In this document: in pieces, positions 37,929 through 47,053 of the stretch
Position numbering within the stretch: the first letter of the stretch is position 1
How the letters are laid out: the number at the start of each line of letters is the position of its first letter
Assembly: GCF_021390175.1 (NCBI RefSeq)
Contig: NZ_CP090004.1
Span: forward strand, 3,649,001 to 3,713,000
Reading direction: 5' to 3'
DNA from: Flagellimonas sp. HMM57
Lineage (GTDB): Bacteria; Bacteroidota; Bacteroidia; Flavobacteriales; Flavobacteriaceae
DNA length: 64,000 nt
Translations under genes and position numbers: made by a program
The notes under the pieces: generated by a model
The model's input: only the letters and a program-made list of their open reading frames with translations
Database searches by the model: none
Told to the model about the DNA's origin: nothing

Positions 37929-38146
37929 TTAGACCAGCTTGTTTAAAATTTAGTAGGTTTTAAAACATGATAATTGTCGTGTTTAATCCTGATTCCATTC
38001 ATGATTTTTGATGGGAGCAATAAGGTATTCGTATTAACCAGGATTCAAGCCCTTTAAAAATGTGAGCTGAATTATAAGACGAGACTGCTATAACAAGGGT
38101 CTGACGGAAAATCCGCGACTACATAATTAAAAACAAATTAGTCCCA
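37929..38146. other. 218-bp region upstream of the Cys-rich protein gene
   Basis: No gene is seen. It holds an inverted repeat at 37964-37983, and near 38100-38123 a small hairpin CGGA-AAA-TCCG inside a longer GTC...GAC pairing. It does not match the cobalamin riboswitch consensus and I assign it to no known class. Confidence 0.4.
37964..37983. promoter_or_regulatory. near-perfect inverted repeat in the anaerobic block
   Basis: AACATGA (37964-37970) faces TCGTGTT (37977-37983) across 6 bp, with one mismatch. The core ATGA-N6-TCGT resembles ATGA-N6-TCAT at 40449-40462. It lies about 165 bp ahead of the uncharacterised gene at 38147. Confidence 0.4.
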
Positions 38147-39940
38147 ATGCAATTACATTCATTTCATATTCCTGTGATGGGGATAGGCTTTACCATTGAC
38201 ACTCCCTTAAAAGTTTCTCATTTGGGCATAGACTCGGTTATTTCCTTGGTCGATGATATCTTATTGGAAAAAATACGAAAAATGTACTGTGATATGTTCG
38301 AAGTACCCTATCACGAAATTACAGAAAGCATAGAGGATTTCAGAGCCAAAAGGATTACTTCCTACCTTAATTTGATTAACGATCTAGCAGAAAAAAAGTT
38401 TAAAAAACTTAAAGATATTACTTCAGGGTACAGCAATGAGTTAAAACAGCACTTTAATATCTTGCCGGATACTTCGGTTCTAAAAGAGAAATTTAAGAAT
38501 TTGACCTCAAATGGGTTTAATTTGGAAGAGCTTAGGGATGTATTGGAAACAAATCTTTCCATGGGTAGTATAGATGTCAATATTATGACCAAAGTGGATA
38601 AGGAAAACTACGTAAAAGACAAGCAATTGCCTACTGAATATAATGATGCCCATGCTGCTCTAAGGGGATATGCCAATAGTAAGCTATCCTCTTCGGTAAT
38701 ACTTTCTGCAGGGATGAACCCAAGGCTATATAGTTATATGGAAGAATTCGAGGATTTTTATCCTGACATGGAAGGGCAAATCAAAAAGAAAATAGTTTTA
38801 AAAGTGAGTGATTACAGGTCTGCTTTGATACAAGGAAAGTTTCTTGCAAAGAAAGGATTATGGGTTTCAGAATATAGAATTGAATCCGGACTTAATTGTG
38901 GGGGGCATGCATTTGCGACGGATGGATATCTTATGGGACCTATATTGGCCCAGTTTAGGGACAAGAAAGAAGAATTGATTCAAGAAATACATCAAATTTT
39001 CATCGAAGCCCTTTCCCATAAAGAAGCCTTTGTCCCCAAATCGCCGTTACCAGTTAAAATTACTGCACAAGGAGGCGTGGGCACAGCAGAGGAACATCAG
39101 TTTTTATTAGATCATTACAAGGTAGATTCAGTAGGTTGGGGATCTCCATTTCTTTTGGTACCCGAAGCGACTACTGTAGATAAAAGTACATTGGATAAAT
39201 TGGTCAGCGCTAAAGAAGATGATCTATACCTGAGTGATGTATCTCCGTTGGGCGTACCCTTTAATAACCTTAGGGGAAATACAAAAGACGATGAAAAGTT
39301 AGCTTTAATAGTGAAGGGTCGGCCAGGAAGTTCCTGTCCTAAAAAACATGTTGCCCTAAACAAGGAATTTACAGAAAAAGGCATCTGTACCGCATCGCGT
39401 CAATATCAATACCTAAAGATCAAGGAATTGGATACGAAAGGGCTTTCCAAAGAAACCTACAGCAAGGAATACGATAAAATCGTGCAAAAAACATGTGCCT
39501 GTGTCGGATTGGGAACGGCTGCGCTGTTAAAGTATGATTTGGATACAAAAAAGGAAGGAGACGGCGTTTCGGTTTGCCCAGGGCCAAACATGGCATATTT
39601 CTCAAAGGAGATGAGTTTAAAAGAAATTACAGATCATATCTATGGAGCATCCAATGTGGTTACAAGAACTGATCGTCCAAATATGTTTATAAAAGAACTT
39701 CATATTTATATTGACTTTCTACAAAGTAAACTAGATGAAGTAAAAGATTCTATGGATAACAGACGAAAAAAATACCTGTCAACATTTGTAAAGAACCTTA
39801 ATGAAGGAATTTCCTACTATCAGCATATTTTTGGGAGCTTAAAAACTACTTTTAAAAGTTCCAGGCTTCAAATTTTAAAGGATTTGGAAAAGGGAAAAAA
39901 TACCTTGGGCCAGATAGATTCAGAATTGGATAACATTTAA
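38147..39940 (+). CDS. uncharacterised Cys-rich, TIM-barrel-like protein of the anaerobic block
   Basis: A 597-residue cytosolic protein. I do not recognise a named family. The stretch PLPVKITAQGGVGTAEEH (301-317), followed by SVGWGSPFLLVPE, resembles the phosphate-binding end of FMN-type TIM barrels (2-nitropropane dioxygenase/glutamate synthase-like). Five Cys gather in about 80 residues (397, 414, 450, 452, 477), a possible Fe-S cluster site. CGGHAFATDG (251-260) is another conserved-looking spot. The C-terminus is helical. It lies between nrdDG and the Rrf2/NAD genes, suggesting an oxygen-sensitive metabolic enzyme, but no reaction can be assigned. Confidence 0.8.
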   Translation: MQLHSFHIPVMGIGFTIDTPLKVSHLGIDSVISLVDDILLEKIRKMYCDMFEVPYHEITESIEDFRAKRITSYLNLINDLAEKKFKKLKDITSGYSNELKQHFNILPDTSVLKEKFKNLTSNGFNLEELRDVLETNLSMGSIDVNIMTKVDKENYVKDKQLPTEYNDAHAALRGYANSKLSSSVILSAGMNPRLYSYMEEFEDFYPDMEGQIKKKIVLKVSDYRSALIQGKFLAKKGLWVSEYRIESGLNCGGHAFATDGYLMGPILAQFRDKKEELIQEIHQIFIEALSHKEAFVPKSPLPVKITAQGGVGTAEEHQFLLDHYKVDSVGWGSPFLLVPEATTVDKSTLDKLVSAKEDDLYLSDVSPLGVPFNNLRGNTKDDEKLALIVKGRPGSSCPKKHVALNKEFTEKGICTASRQYQYLKIKELDTKGLSKETYSKEYDKIVQKTCACVGLGTAALLKYDLDTKKEGDGVSVCPGPNMAYFSKEMSLKEITDHIYGASNVVTRTDRPNMFIKELHIYIDFLQSKLDEVKDSMDNRRKKYLSTFVKNLNEGISYYQHIFGSLKTTFKSSRLQILKDLEKGKNTLGQIDSELDNI

Positions 39941-39947
39941 ATTGGTA

Positions 39948-40397
39948 TCAGCTAGGTTCAAAACCCTTTAAAGAGAGTAACGTTCCTTTTCTTTCTATTT
40001 CTTCTGCTAGCTTGGAAATTGTTTTATCCCTAAAATCGCTCAATAATTTTTTTTTGAAAGGAGATACAATGTAATGGGCAGGGCAGGGGTTCTCATCATT
40101 GCATTCGGAAAGACCTAAAAAACACTGATCCAGTTTATAGGTTCCATCAATACAGGATATGATATCCCAAACTGATTTCTCCCTGTTTTTTGGATCAAGA
40201 AAGAATCCACCACCAGGCCCCATGGCGGAGGATATCAATTTGTTGGCGGTAAGTTGTCTTAACAATTGCGCCAAAAAAGCTTTTGGAATCTCTATTTCAT
40301 CAGCAATTTTTTTCACCCCTATTTTATGGGTCTTATCACTGTGTATTGCTAAATATAATATTGCCCTTATGGCATATTTGCAGGCATTGGAGAGCAT
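39948..40397 (-). CDS. Rrf2-family Fe-S transcriptional regulator
   Basis: The 149-residue protein has an N-terminal winged helix (KKIADEIEIPKAFLAQLLRQL) and the Rrf2 cluster loop with Cys92, Cys99 and Cys105. This matches the IscR/NsrR cysteine positions closely. It likely senses Fe-S status, NO or redox. It converges with the Cys-rich gene (7 bp apart) and diverges from nadA. A dyad lies in the shared promoter region, making autoregulation and nadAB control plausible. Confidence 0.92.
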   Translation of the reverse strand: MLSNACKYAIRAILYLAIHSDKTHKIGVKKIADEIEIPKAFLAQLLRQLTANKLISSAMGPGGGFFLDPKNREKSVWDIISCIDGTYKLDQCFLGLSECNDENPCPAHYIVSPFKKKLLSDFRDKTISKLAEEIERKGTLLSLKGFEPS

Positions 40398-40448
40398 CTA
40401 ACTTTTTTAAGGGCCAAATATAATAAAAAGACCATTTTATACTCTATT

Positions 40449-40462
40449 ATGATTTTTATCAT
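40449..40462. promoter_or_regulatory. perfect dyad ATGAT-tttt-ATCAT between rrf2 and nadA
   Basis: A perfect 5-bp dyad with a 4-bp spacer, 52 bp before the Rrf2 start and 59 bp before the nadA start. The core TGAT-N4-ATCA equals the classical FNR half-site spacing, so a Crp/Fnr-type protein is an alternative binder to Rrf2. Confidence 0.5.
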
Positions 40463-40520
40463 TGTTGCCTTTGTGGGAGGTTCTTAATTTTCCCAGTTAT
40501 ATATTTATTTTCCTTGAACA

Positions 40521-41447
40521 GTGGGCTTAGTAGAAAAAATACAGCAATTAAAAAGAGAGAAAAACGCTATAATTCTGGCACATTATTACCAGCGTCCCGA
40601 AATACAGGAGGTTGCGGATTATGTTGGGGATAGTCTGGGATTGTCCCGAAAGGCTTCTGAGGTTGACGCGGAAATCATTGTATTTGCTGGGGTTCACTTC
40701 ATGGCGGAAACGGCAAAAGTTCTCAACCCCACAAAGGAAGTTGTATTGCCAGATCTTACAGCAGGCTGTTCCTTGGCCGATTCTTGTCCACCAAAAGCTT
40801 TTGGAGCCTTTTTAGATGCTCATCCAAATCATATTGTAATTACCTATATCAACTGTTCGGCAGAAATAAAGGCAATGAGCGATTTAGTATGTACATCTTC
40901 AAACGCCCTAGAAATAGTACGGTCCGTACCAAAGGACAAACCTATTATTTTTGCGCCGGACAGGAACTTGGGCAAATATATCATCAAACAGACAGGCAGG
41001 GATATGTTATTGTGGGATGGTAGTTGTATTGTACACGAAGCATTTTGCATGGATAAGTTATTGGATCTGTACCAAAAAAACTTTGGTGCGGTAATTATTG
41101 CCCACCCAGAATCTGAAGAGCACATTTTAAAAACGGCTAAATATGTAGGCTCTACCGCCGGGATGATAAAATTTGTGAAAGAACATCCTAAAGAGAAATT
41201 CATAGTTGCCACTGAAGCTGGTATATTGCACGAGATGCGCAAGGCAGTCCCGGGCACAGAATTGATTCCAGCACCGATAGAGGAGGATAACACCTGTGCT
41301 TGTAGTGAGTGCAGCTATATGAAAGTCAACACACTTCAAAAACTATATGACTGTTTAAGGTATCAAAGCCCACAGATCGATGTACCTGAAGATATTAGAA
41401 AAAAGGCTCTTGTTCCGATTGAGCGGATGTTAGAGCGTTCAAATTAG
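40521..41447 (+). CDS. nadA: quinolinate synthase A
   Basis: A 308-residue enzyme that condenses iminoaspartate with dihydroxyacetone phosphate to quinolinate, the NAD precursor. The [4Fe-4S] ligands are Cys83 (TAGCSLAD), Cys169 (DGSCIVHE) and Cys264 in the [12 protein letters not shown] segment. The last segment also has the CxxC-type pattern reported to be redox-active in E. coli NadA. The start is GTG at 40521. nadB follows after 6 bp. Confidence 0.95.
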   Translation: MGLVEKIQQLKREKNAIILAHYYQRPEIQEVADYVGDSLGLSRKASEVDAEIIVFAGVHFMAETAKVLNPTKEVVLPDLTAGCSLADSCPPKAFGAFLDAHPNHIVITYINCSAEIKAMSDLVCTSSNALEIVRSVPKDKPIIFAPDRNLGKYIIKQTGRDMLLWDGSCIVHEAFCMDKLLDLYQKNFGAVIIAHPESEEHILKTAKYVGSTAGMIKFVKEHPKEKFIVATEAGILHEMRKAVPGTELIPAPIEEDNTCACSECSYMKVNTLQKLYDCLRYQSPQIDVPEDIRKKALVPIERMLERSN

Positions 41448-41453
41448 GCATAA

Positions 41454-43007
41454 ATGGTTTCGGTAGACTATCTCGTAATTGGTTCAGGAATTGCAGGATT
41501 GACATTCGCCATAAAAATTGCGGAAAAATTTCATGATAAGACAGTTCTCATGGTCACCAAGGCCGATGAAGAGGAATCGAATACCAAATATGCCCAAGGT
41601 GGAGTTGCCATCGTTTTGGACACCAATAAAGATTCTTTTGATAAGCATATAAGAGATACCCAAGCAGCTGGCGATGGCCTATGTGAAGCATCGGTTGTGG
41701 AAATGGTCGTCAAAGAAGGGCCAAAAAGACTTCAAAACCTAATACAATGGGGAATCGATTTTGATAGGAATGTCAAAGGTAATTTGAATTTAGGCAAGGA
41801 AGGAGGACATTCCGAGTCTCGCATTGTGCATCATAAGGACATCACGGGTTACGAGATAGAAAACGCATTGTTAAAGCGTGCCTATCAATTGTCCAATGTT
41901 ACCATATTGAGCCATCATTTTGCAATAGACCTTATTACAGAGCATCACTTGCAGATTATGAATCCAGAACATATTTCTTGCTACGGTGCTTATGTTCTCA
42001 ACCAAAAAACCGGAAACATAAAAACTATAAAAGCTGGTTCAACAATACTGGCTACTGGCGGTATCGGTAGAGTATATGGGCATACTACGAATCCTGCTAT
42101 TGCAACAGGGGATGGCATTGCAATGGCCTACAGGGCAAAAGCACGAATTTCTGATATGGAATTTGTTCAGTTCCATCCAACGGCATTGTATAGTCTTGAG
42201 GAAGGTCAGTCCTTTTTGATTTCTGAAGCCGTAAGGGGTTTTGGTGCGTATCTGCGCAATAAGAACGGGGACAGATTTATGCTGGATTATCATGAGCGCG
42301 CAGAATTGGCATCTAGGGATATCGTTTCAAAAAGTATTGACAATGAACTTAAAAAAACTGGAGACGAACATGTGTATCTGGATTGTACCCACCTTGATAT
42401 GAAAAAGTTCAAAGCGCATTTTCCAAATATTTATGAAAAATGTGCCGTACAACATATTGATATAGCAAAAGATTGGATACCAGTAGTTCCAGCTTCACAC
42501 TACTTGTGTGGCGGTATTGTGGTGGATACAGATGGCAAAACCTCAATAAACAATCTTTTTGCATGTGGGGAGTGTTCCAGAACCGGATTGCATGGGGCAA
42601 ACAGGTTGGCATCAAACTCCCTATTGGAAGCATTGGTCTATGCCCATAATATTTACGAATACCTTCAAGTTAATCCGACTTCACCAAGAGCAATATCTAT
42701 TCCGGACTGGAACGATAAAGGAACACGTGTCTCTAAAGAGCATATTGTTATAACACATAATTTGAAGAAATTACAAGCTCTAATGCGTGACTACATAGGT
42801 ATCGTACGCAGTAATCATAGATTATTGCAAGCTGCAAAACATTTGGATTTGATGTATAGGGAAATAGAGGAGTTTTATAATGGGGCAAAGGTAAACACGG
42901 CACTATGTGAATTGCGAAATATGATCAATGTCGCCCATCTAATAATTAGTCAATCACTCGACAGAAAGGATAACAAAGGCGGGTATTTTAATATGGATAA
43001 TCTATAA
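41454..43007 (+). CDS. nadB: L-aspartate oxidase
   Basis: The 517-residue flavoprotein begins with the FAD-binding motif VIGSGIAGLTFA. It also has the family motifs YAQGGVAI, GHSESRIVHH, FVQFHPTALY and HGANRLASNSLLEALVY. It oxidises L-aspartate to iminoaspartate, the substrate of NadA. Under anoxia fumarate can replace oxygen as the electron acceptor, fitting the neighbourhood. It overlaps nothing and ends 87 bp before the convergent LytTR gene. Confidence 0.95.
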   Translation: MVSVDYLVIGSGIAGLTFAIKIAEKFHDKTVLMVTKADEEESNTKYAQGGVAIVLDTNKDSFDKHIRDTQAAGDGLCEASVVEMVVKEGPKRLQNLIQWGIDFDRNVKGNLNLGKEGGHSESRIVHHKDITGYEIENALLKRAYQLSNVTILSHHFAIDLITEHHLQIMNPEHISCYGAYVLNQKTGNIKTIKAGSTILATGGIGRVYGHTTNPAIATGDGIAMAYRAKARISDMEFVQFHPTALYSLEEGQSFLISEAVRGFGAYLRNKNGDRFMLDYHERAELASRDIVSKSIDNELKKTGDEHVYLDCTHLDMKKFKAHFPNIYEKCAVQHIDIAKDWIPVVPASHYLCGGIVVDTDGKTSINNLFACGECSRTGLHGANRLASNSLLEALVYAHNIYEYLQVNPTSPRAISIPDWNDKGTRVSKEHIVITHNLKKLQALMRDYIGIVRSNHRLLQAAKHLDLMYREIEEFYNGAKVNTALCELRNMINVAHLIISQSLDRKDNKGGYFNMDNL

Positions 43008-43094
43008 TTGCAAAAAAAGGTGTCATTTTGGGTTATAGTAATTGAAGAATAAAATGTGAGGATAAACGGCAGACAATGCACTTATAAGGCTGGT

Positions 43095-43838
43095 CTAAGA
43101 ATTGATAATTTTTAGAAATGCATTTTTTTTCCTAGTGGCAAGCGGAATTTTACTCCCATCTTTCATTAGTAAAAAACCACCATCTCTTCCATCATATCTT
43201 AACAAATAGTCCAGATTGATTAAATACGATTGGTGACATCTGAAAAATTGTTCGTTTGATACTATACTTTCATATTCTTTTAAGCCCTTAGATACCAAGA
43301 GACTTTCTTGATCATGAATATGGAAATGGGTATAACTCCCATTGGCCTCCAAATAGACAACATCACATATTGATACAATTTGAATACCATATTTGTCTTT
43401 TAGGACCAATTTTGTAGGAGCTTTTTGATGGTCAGTGGTATTAACAATTAGAGTTTGTATCTTTTCCAAGGTTTTATGATTTAAGACCTCTGATTTTGCC
43501 TTTTTAATAGCTTCAATTAGTTCATCTGGATCAATAGGTTTTAAAATATAGTCCAATGCACTGTGTTTTATAGCCCTAAGCGCATATTTTTCGTGAGATG
43601 AAATAAAAATCACTTGAAAATTAATTTCCGGTAACTTTTTTAATAAATCGAATCCATTACCATCTGGCATCTCAATATCCAAAAACACCAATTGGGGTTT
43701 TTGTTCGATGATCAGTTGTATTCCTTCAGCTACGGTAGCGGCTTCTCCCAATAGTTGAATATGAGGGCAATATTCCTGAATTAGATTTGCAAGACTTCTT
43801 CTGGCCGCTGGATTATCGTCTATTAGTATTGCCTGCAT
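43095..43838 (-). CDS. LytTR-family response regulator
   Basis: 247 residues. The receiver domain has the acidic pair Asp7/Asp8 and phospho-acceptor Asp54 (VFLDIEMPDG), then the conserved Thr/Ser and Lys region (ISSHEKYALRAI, YILKPID). The C-terminal LytTR DNA-binding domain (ANGSYTHFHI, RCHQSYLINLDYL) follows. It begins one base after the kinase gene ends, so the pair is translated together. Confidence 0.93.
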   Translation of the reverse strand: MQAILIDDNPAARRSLANLIQEYCPHIQLLGEAATVAEGIQLIIEQKPQLVFLDIEMPDGNGFDLLKKLPEINFQVIFISSHEKYALRAIKHSALDYILKPIDPDELIEAIKKAKSEVLNHKTLEKIQTLIVNTTDHQKAPTKLVLKDKYGIQIVSICDVVYLEANGSYTHFHIHDQESLLVSKGLKEYESIVSNEQFFRCHQSYLINLDYLLRYDGRDGGFLLMKDGSKIPLATRKKNAFLKIINS

Positions 43839-45992
43839 TTATATGTATTGATATGGTAAATTAAAGATTACTTGAGTACCCTGGGAAAGATTTTTGATAT
43901 TAAAAGTGATTTCTTTCTTCTGCATTCTTCTATACAGGTCAATTCGCTCTTCAGTAATTTTTATGGCGTGGGATATATAATCTTTTTGTTTAAGTTTCAT
44001 CGTTTCTTCCACACCTTCTCCATTATCAGAAATATTTAGGATCAAACTATCTTTTTGTATGGAAAAATGAATATGGATGGTGGCGTTCTTTTTGATAGAC
44101 GTGATTCCGTGCTCAATGGCATTTTCTATAAATGGTTGAGCAAACATGGGCGGTATCGTAATTTCTTCAGGATTTAGATCCTTTTCCAGTTCAATGTTAA
44201 AAGCAAAAGGGTGTTCTCTTTTCAGGTTTTGTATACTTAGGTAGTTTTCTAACATGTTTATCTCTTGATCAAGAGGGATGAGTTCGTTTCTCGAATTATC
44301 AAGTACTTGTCTAATTAACTTGGAAAATTTCATAAGGTATATACTGGCTTGCTTTGCGTCACCCTGATTCATATAGTCCTGTATGGAAGTCATTGCATTA
44401 AAGATAAAGTGTGGGTTCATTTGTACCCGCAACAGGTTTTGTTCTATATTTTGCGCCTTTTGTTTTAATTTTAATTGTTTCTGCCTGCTAACCAAGAATA
44501 AGATTAGTCCAACTAAAATTGTCAATACGACCACAACTGCAAGGATGGTCTTGTTAAAATCTGCTTGTTTCAGTTTTAAGGATTGGATAGAAGCTTGTTG
44601 GGCCAAGCTTTTAATTTCCTGTTCTTTTTTCTCTGTTTCGTATTGAATTTGTAGCTGTGAAAGTTGTTTTGTTTTTTCTTTTCCTAAAAGCGTGTCGTAC
44701 ATTACATGGTACAACTCATACGATTTGAGTGCGGCTTTATAATCGCCTAAAGCGCTTTGGGTTTTGGTCAGGTTTTCAGATGCAATTTGTGTTTCTTTGA
44801 GAAGACCTGTTTCTCTAGATTTTAAAACGGTTTCTTTTAGGATTTTTTCTGCTTCCCGATATCTTTTTAATTCAAACAAACATTCACCCAATAGGTTCAT
44901 TCCTGAAATAGAAATATCCGTAGTTGCTATATTATTGCTTATGTCTATTCCTTTTTTTAAAAACGGGATGGCTTCATTGTATTTTTTTTCTGCTAAAAAA
45001 TTTTCACCAATATTGATCTGGGCGATTGCCACCCCTCTTTTATCGCCCAATTCTTTTTGTAATTCTAATGCATTTAATTGATAATCATAGGCTTTTACGT
45101 AATCTTTTAATCCACTGTAGGCTATTCCAATATTTGAATAATTTGTAGCAATTCCTTTTTTATCATTGATCTCCTCTCTAATACTTAATGACTTCAAGTG
45201 ATACTTTAATGCTGATTGATAATCATTTTGTTCGTGATATAACCCGCCAATGTTATTGTAGTTGTTTGCAATATATTTTTGATTTCCTAATGCTTCACTG
45301 ACTTTTAAGGATTCAAAATAATATTTTAATGCTTCGGGATAATTACCAGACATTTTATGAATGATACCAATGTTGGCATAACTCCCAGCAATATAATTTT
45401 TGTTGCCGCTTTCTAAATCAATTTGCAATGTTTTGTTGTAGTAATCTAAAGCATCGATATAATTCCCCTGTAATTTATATACTAAACCAAGATTTGTATA
45501 ACTACTGGCCAAGCCAGTATCAATTTCATGTTCTTGTTGAATTTTTAAAGCTTTTTTATAAAAATCAATGGACATATCATATTGTCCCATATTTTTATGT
45601 ATCATGCCCATACCATTGAACGCATTTGCTATTCCTGAATAATATTTTGATTCCTCCGAATATTTTAAGGACAGTTCAAATGGTTTAATTGCTTCTTGAT
45701 AAGGGGCGCCATGTTGTATTTTGCCCCATCCTATTTCGTAATATGCATCGGCTATACTCTCTGGAAAATCTATTTCTTCAGCTAGAGTTATTGCTTTTTC
45801 TGCATACATAGCGGTTTTGGCAGAATCCAAGTAAGCGTGTTCTTCCGCTAACAGTATATATAGATCGATTTTTTCTTTTTTTGGGATTTTGGAATCGATC
45901 CTTTTTAATATTGAATCTACCTTTTCATCGCTTTGCGAAAAACCATAAAGGTTTAATAAACAGCCTAAAGCAAATAGTAAAGTCTTTTTCAT
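43839..45992 (-). CDS. TPR-containing sensor histidine kinase, LytS-like HisK type
   Basis: 717 residues. A signal peptide (GCLLNLYGFSQ) is followed by at least eight tetratricopeptide repeats (about 60-400, such as SSYTNLGLVYKLQGNYIDALDYY) in the periplasm. A membrane helix near 475-497 leads to a cytosolic kinase with phospho-acceptor His528 (NPHFIFNAM) and an ATP-binding domain with NISDNGEG. This is the standard Bacteroidota partner of LytTR regulators. The ligand is unknown. Confidence 0.93.
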   Translation of the reverse strand: MKKTLLFALGCLLNLYGFSQSDEKVDSILKRIDSKIPKKEKIDLYILLAEEHAYLDSAKTAMYAEKAITLAEEIDFPESIADAYYEIGWGKIQHGAPYQEAIKPFELSLKYSEESKYYSGIANAFNGMGMIHKNMGQYDMSIDFYKKALKIQQEHEIDTGLASSYTNLGLVYKLQGNYIDALDYYNKTLQIDLESGNKNYIAGSYANIGIIHKMSGNYPEALKYYFESLKVSEALGNQKYIANNYNNIGGLYHEQNDYQSALKYHLKSLSIREEINDKKGIATNYSNIGIAYSGLKDYVKAYDYQLNALELQKELGDKRGVAIAQINIGENFLAEKKYNEAIPFLKKGIDISNNIATTDISISGMNLLGECLFELKRYREAEKILKETVLKSRETGLLKETQIASENLTKTQSALGDYKAALKSYELYHVMYDTLLGKEKTKQLSQLQIQYETEKKEQEIKSLAQQASIQSLKLKQADFNKTILAVVVVLTILVGLILFLVSRQKQLKLKQKAQNIEQNLLRVQMNPHFIFNAMTSIQDYMNQGDAKQASIYLMKFSKLIRQVLDNSRNELIPLDQEINMLENYLSIQNLKREHPFAFNIELEKDLNPEEITIPPMFAQPFIENAIEHGITSIKKNATIHIHFSIQKDSLILNISDNGEGVEETMKLKQKDYISHAIKITEERIDLYRRMQKKEITFNIKNLSQGTQVIFNLPYQYI

Positions 45993-46373
45993 GTCTGGTA
46001 AATGATAAATCGAAATATGATTGGGATTATTGGCACCTATGGTTTATAAAGCTCATGTAGGGTATTAAGAAGTCCACAAATGTAATGAGTTATAACATTT
46101 GATAGTTAAAAGAGATAATGAAAATTAAGACTTACATGCTTGTGGAATATTGTTGAAATAGCGAATAACTAACGATCAAGGACAAATATTTCATTTTTAC
46201 GGACGAATGAAAAACAACATTATTTCTCACTAGGTATCTTGTTAGGTTTGTACTTCTTTAAAGCTATAAAACGGAATTAATCAAATTGTTGCGGTTTCAT
46301 GCTTGGAACTTGGTCTAAGATCGTATATGGGCTTTGTGCCCAAGCAAAGGATTCTATATAAAGTTGTCTCAAC
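45993..46373. other. divergent intergenic region upstream of kinase and LuxR genes
   Basis: 381 bp with no credible gene. It should contain the leftward promoter of the two-component operon and the rightward promoter of the LuxR-type pair. I found no strong palindrome or clear -33/-7 pair. Confidence 0.45.
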
Positions 46374-47039
46374 ATGACTAATTTTACGATACAATACATC
46401 ATTGACCAGATAGTTTCCAATGAAAAAACGGTAGAGGAGATCAGTACATATCTTCCCTTGTATCTTCATATTAATGATGCGGATAACTTTAAACCAATAG
46501 CATTCTGCCCCAAGCTAATGGGGGGGTTTGATATTGCCAAAGAAGACCTCCAAACTCGTGGTGCACTTATTCTTGCCCAAAGTGTACATGTTTCAGATTT
46601 GCAAAATGCTGTTCGCCTTAACGAAAATTACCTCAAAAATTCTGATCAACAACATCATGTTGAGTTTGCCCAGCGTATTCATTATGCCCCAACTCAGTTT
46701 TCTTCAACTTTTTACACGATTGGTAAAGTCGTGGACAAAAGAATAGTGAATATGAGCATACCCATTGATTCTCTTGGGATACTCAATAATTTGGTGATGT
46801 ATTTTTTTGAAGAGGCCGATTATATAAAACGGCATCAGTATAAGTATGATTTGTTAAGTTCTAGGGAATTGGAGGTTGCTGGCTTGTTTGGTAAAGGATA
46901 TAGCGCTTCTGAAATTGCCACTTTTCAAAAAATATCTACGAATGCAGTAAAAAAATATCGGAAAAACATCTATCGAAAGATTGAGGTCGACAATTACTTT
47001 GCACTCTATCATTTTTGTAGGGTGTTCAATCTGTTATAA
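46374..47039 (+). CDS. LuxR-type helix-turn-helix regulator 1
   Basis: 221 residues. The C-terminal 60 residues form a LuxR/GerE helix-turn-helix (LSSRELEVAGLFGKGYSASE, then TNAVKKYRKNIYRKI). The N-terminal 150 residues are a PAS-like sensory region with no clear receiver motif. It is followed after 14 bp by a same-length paralogue. The two may act as a pair; targets are unknown. Confidence 0.82.
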   Translation: MTNFTIQYIIDQIVSNEKTVEEISTYLPLYLHINDADNFKPIAFCPKLMGGFDIAKEDLQTRGALILAQSVHVSDLQNAVRLNENYLKNSDQQHHVEFAQRIHYAPTQFSSTFYTIGKVVDKRIVNMSIPIDSLGILNNLVMYFFEEADYIKRHQYKYDLLSSRELEVAGLFGKGYSASEIATFQKISTNAVKKYRKNIYRKIEVDNYFALYHFCRVFNLL

Positions 47040-47053
47040 AGCTATATCGCCCA

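Noticed and set aside
38040..38146. Cobalamin-type riboswitch
   Set aside because: Lacks the conserved B12-box sequences and spacing; only a small hairpin is visible.
40449..40462. Definite FNR box
   Set aside because: Core matches the FNR spacing, but an Rrf2 gene is adjacent and no FNR gene is in the window, so it is reported only as a dyad.
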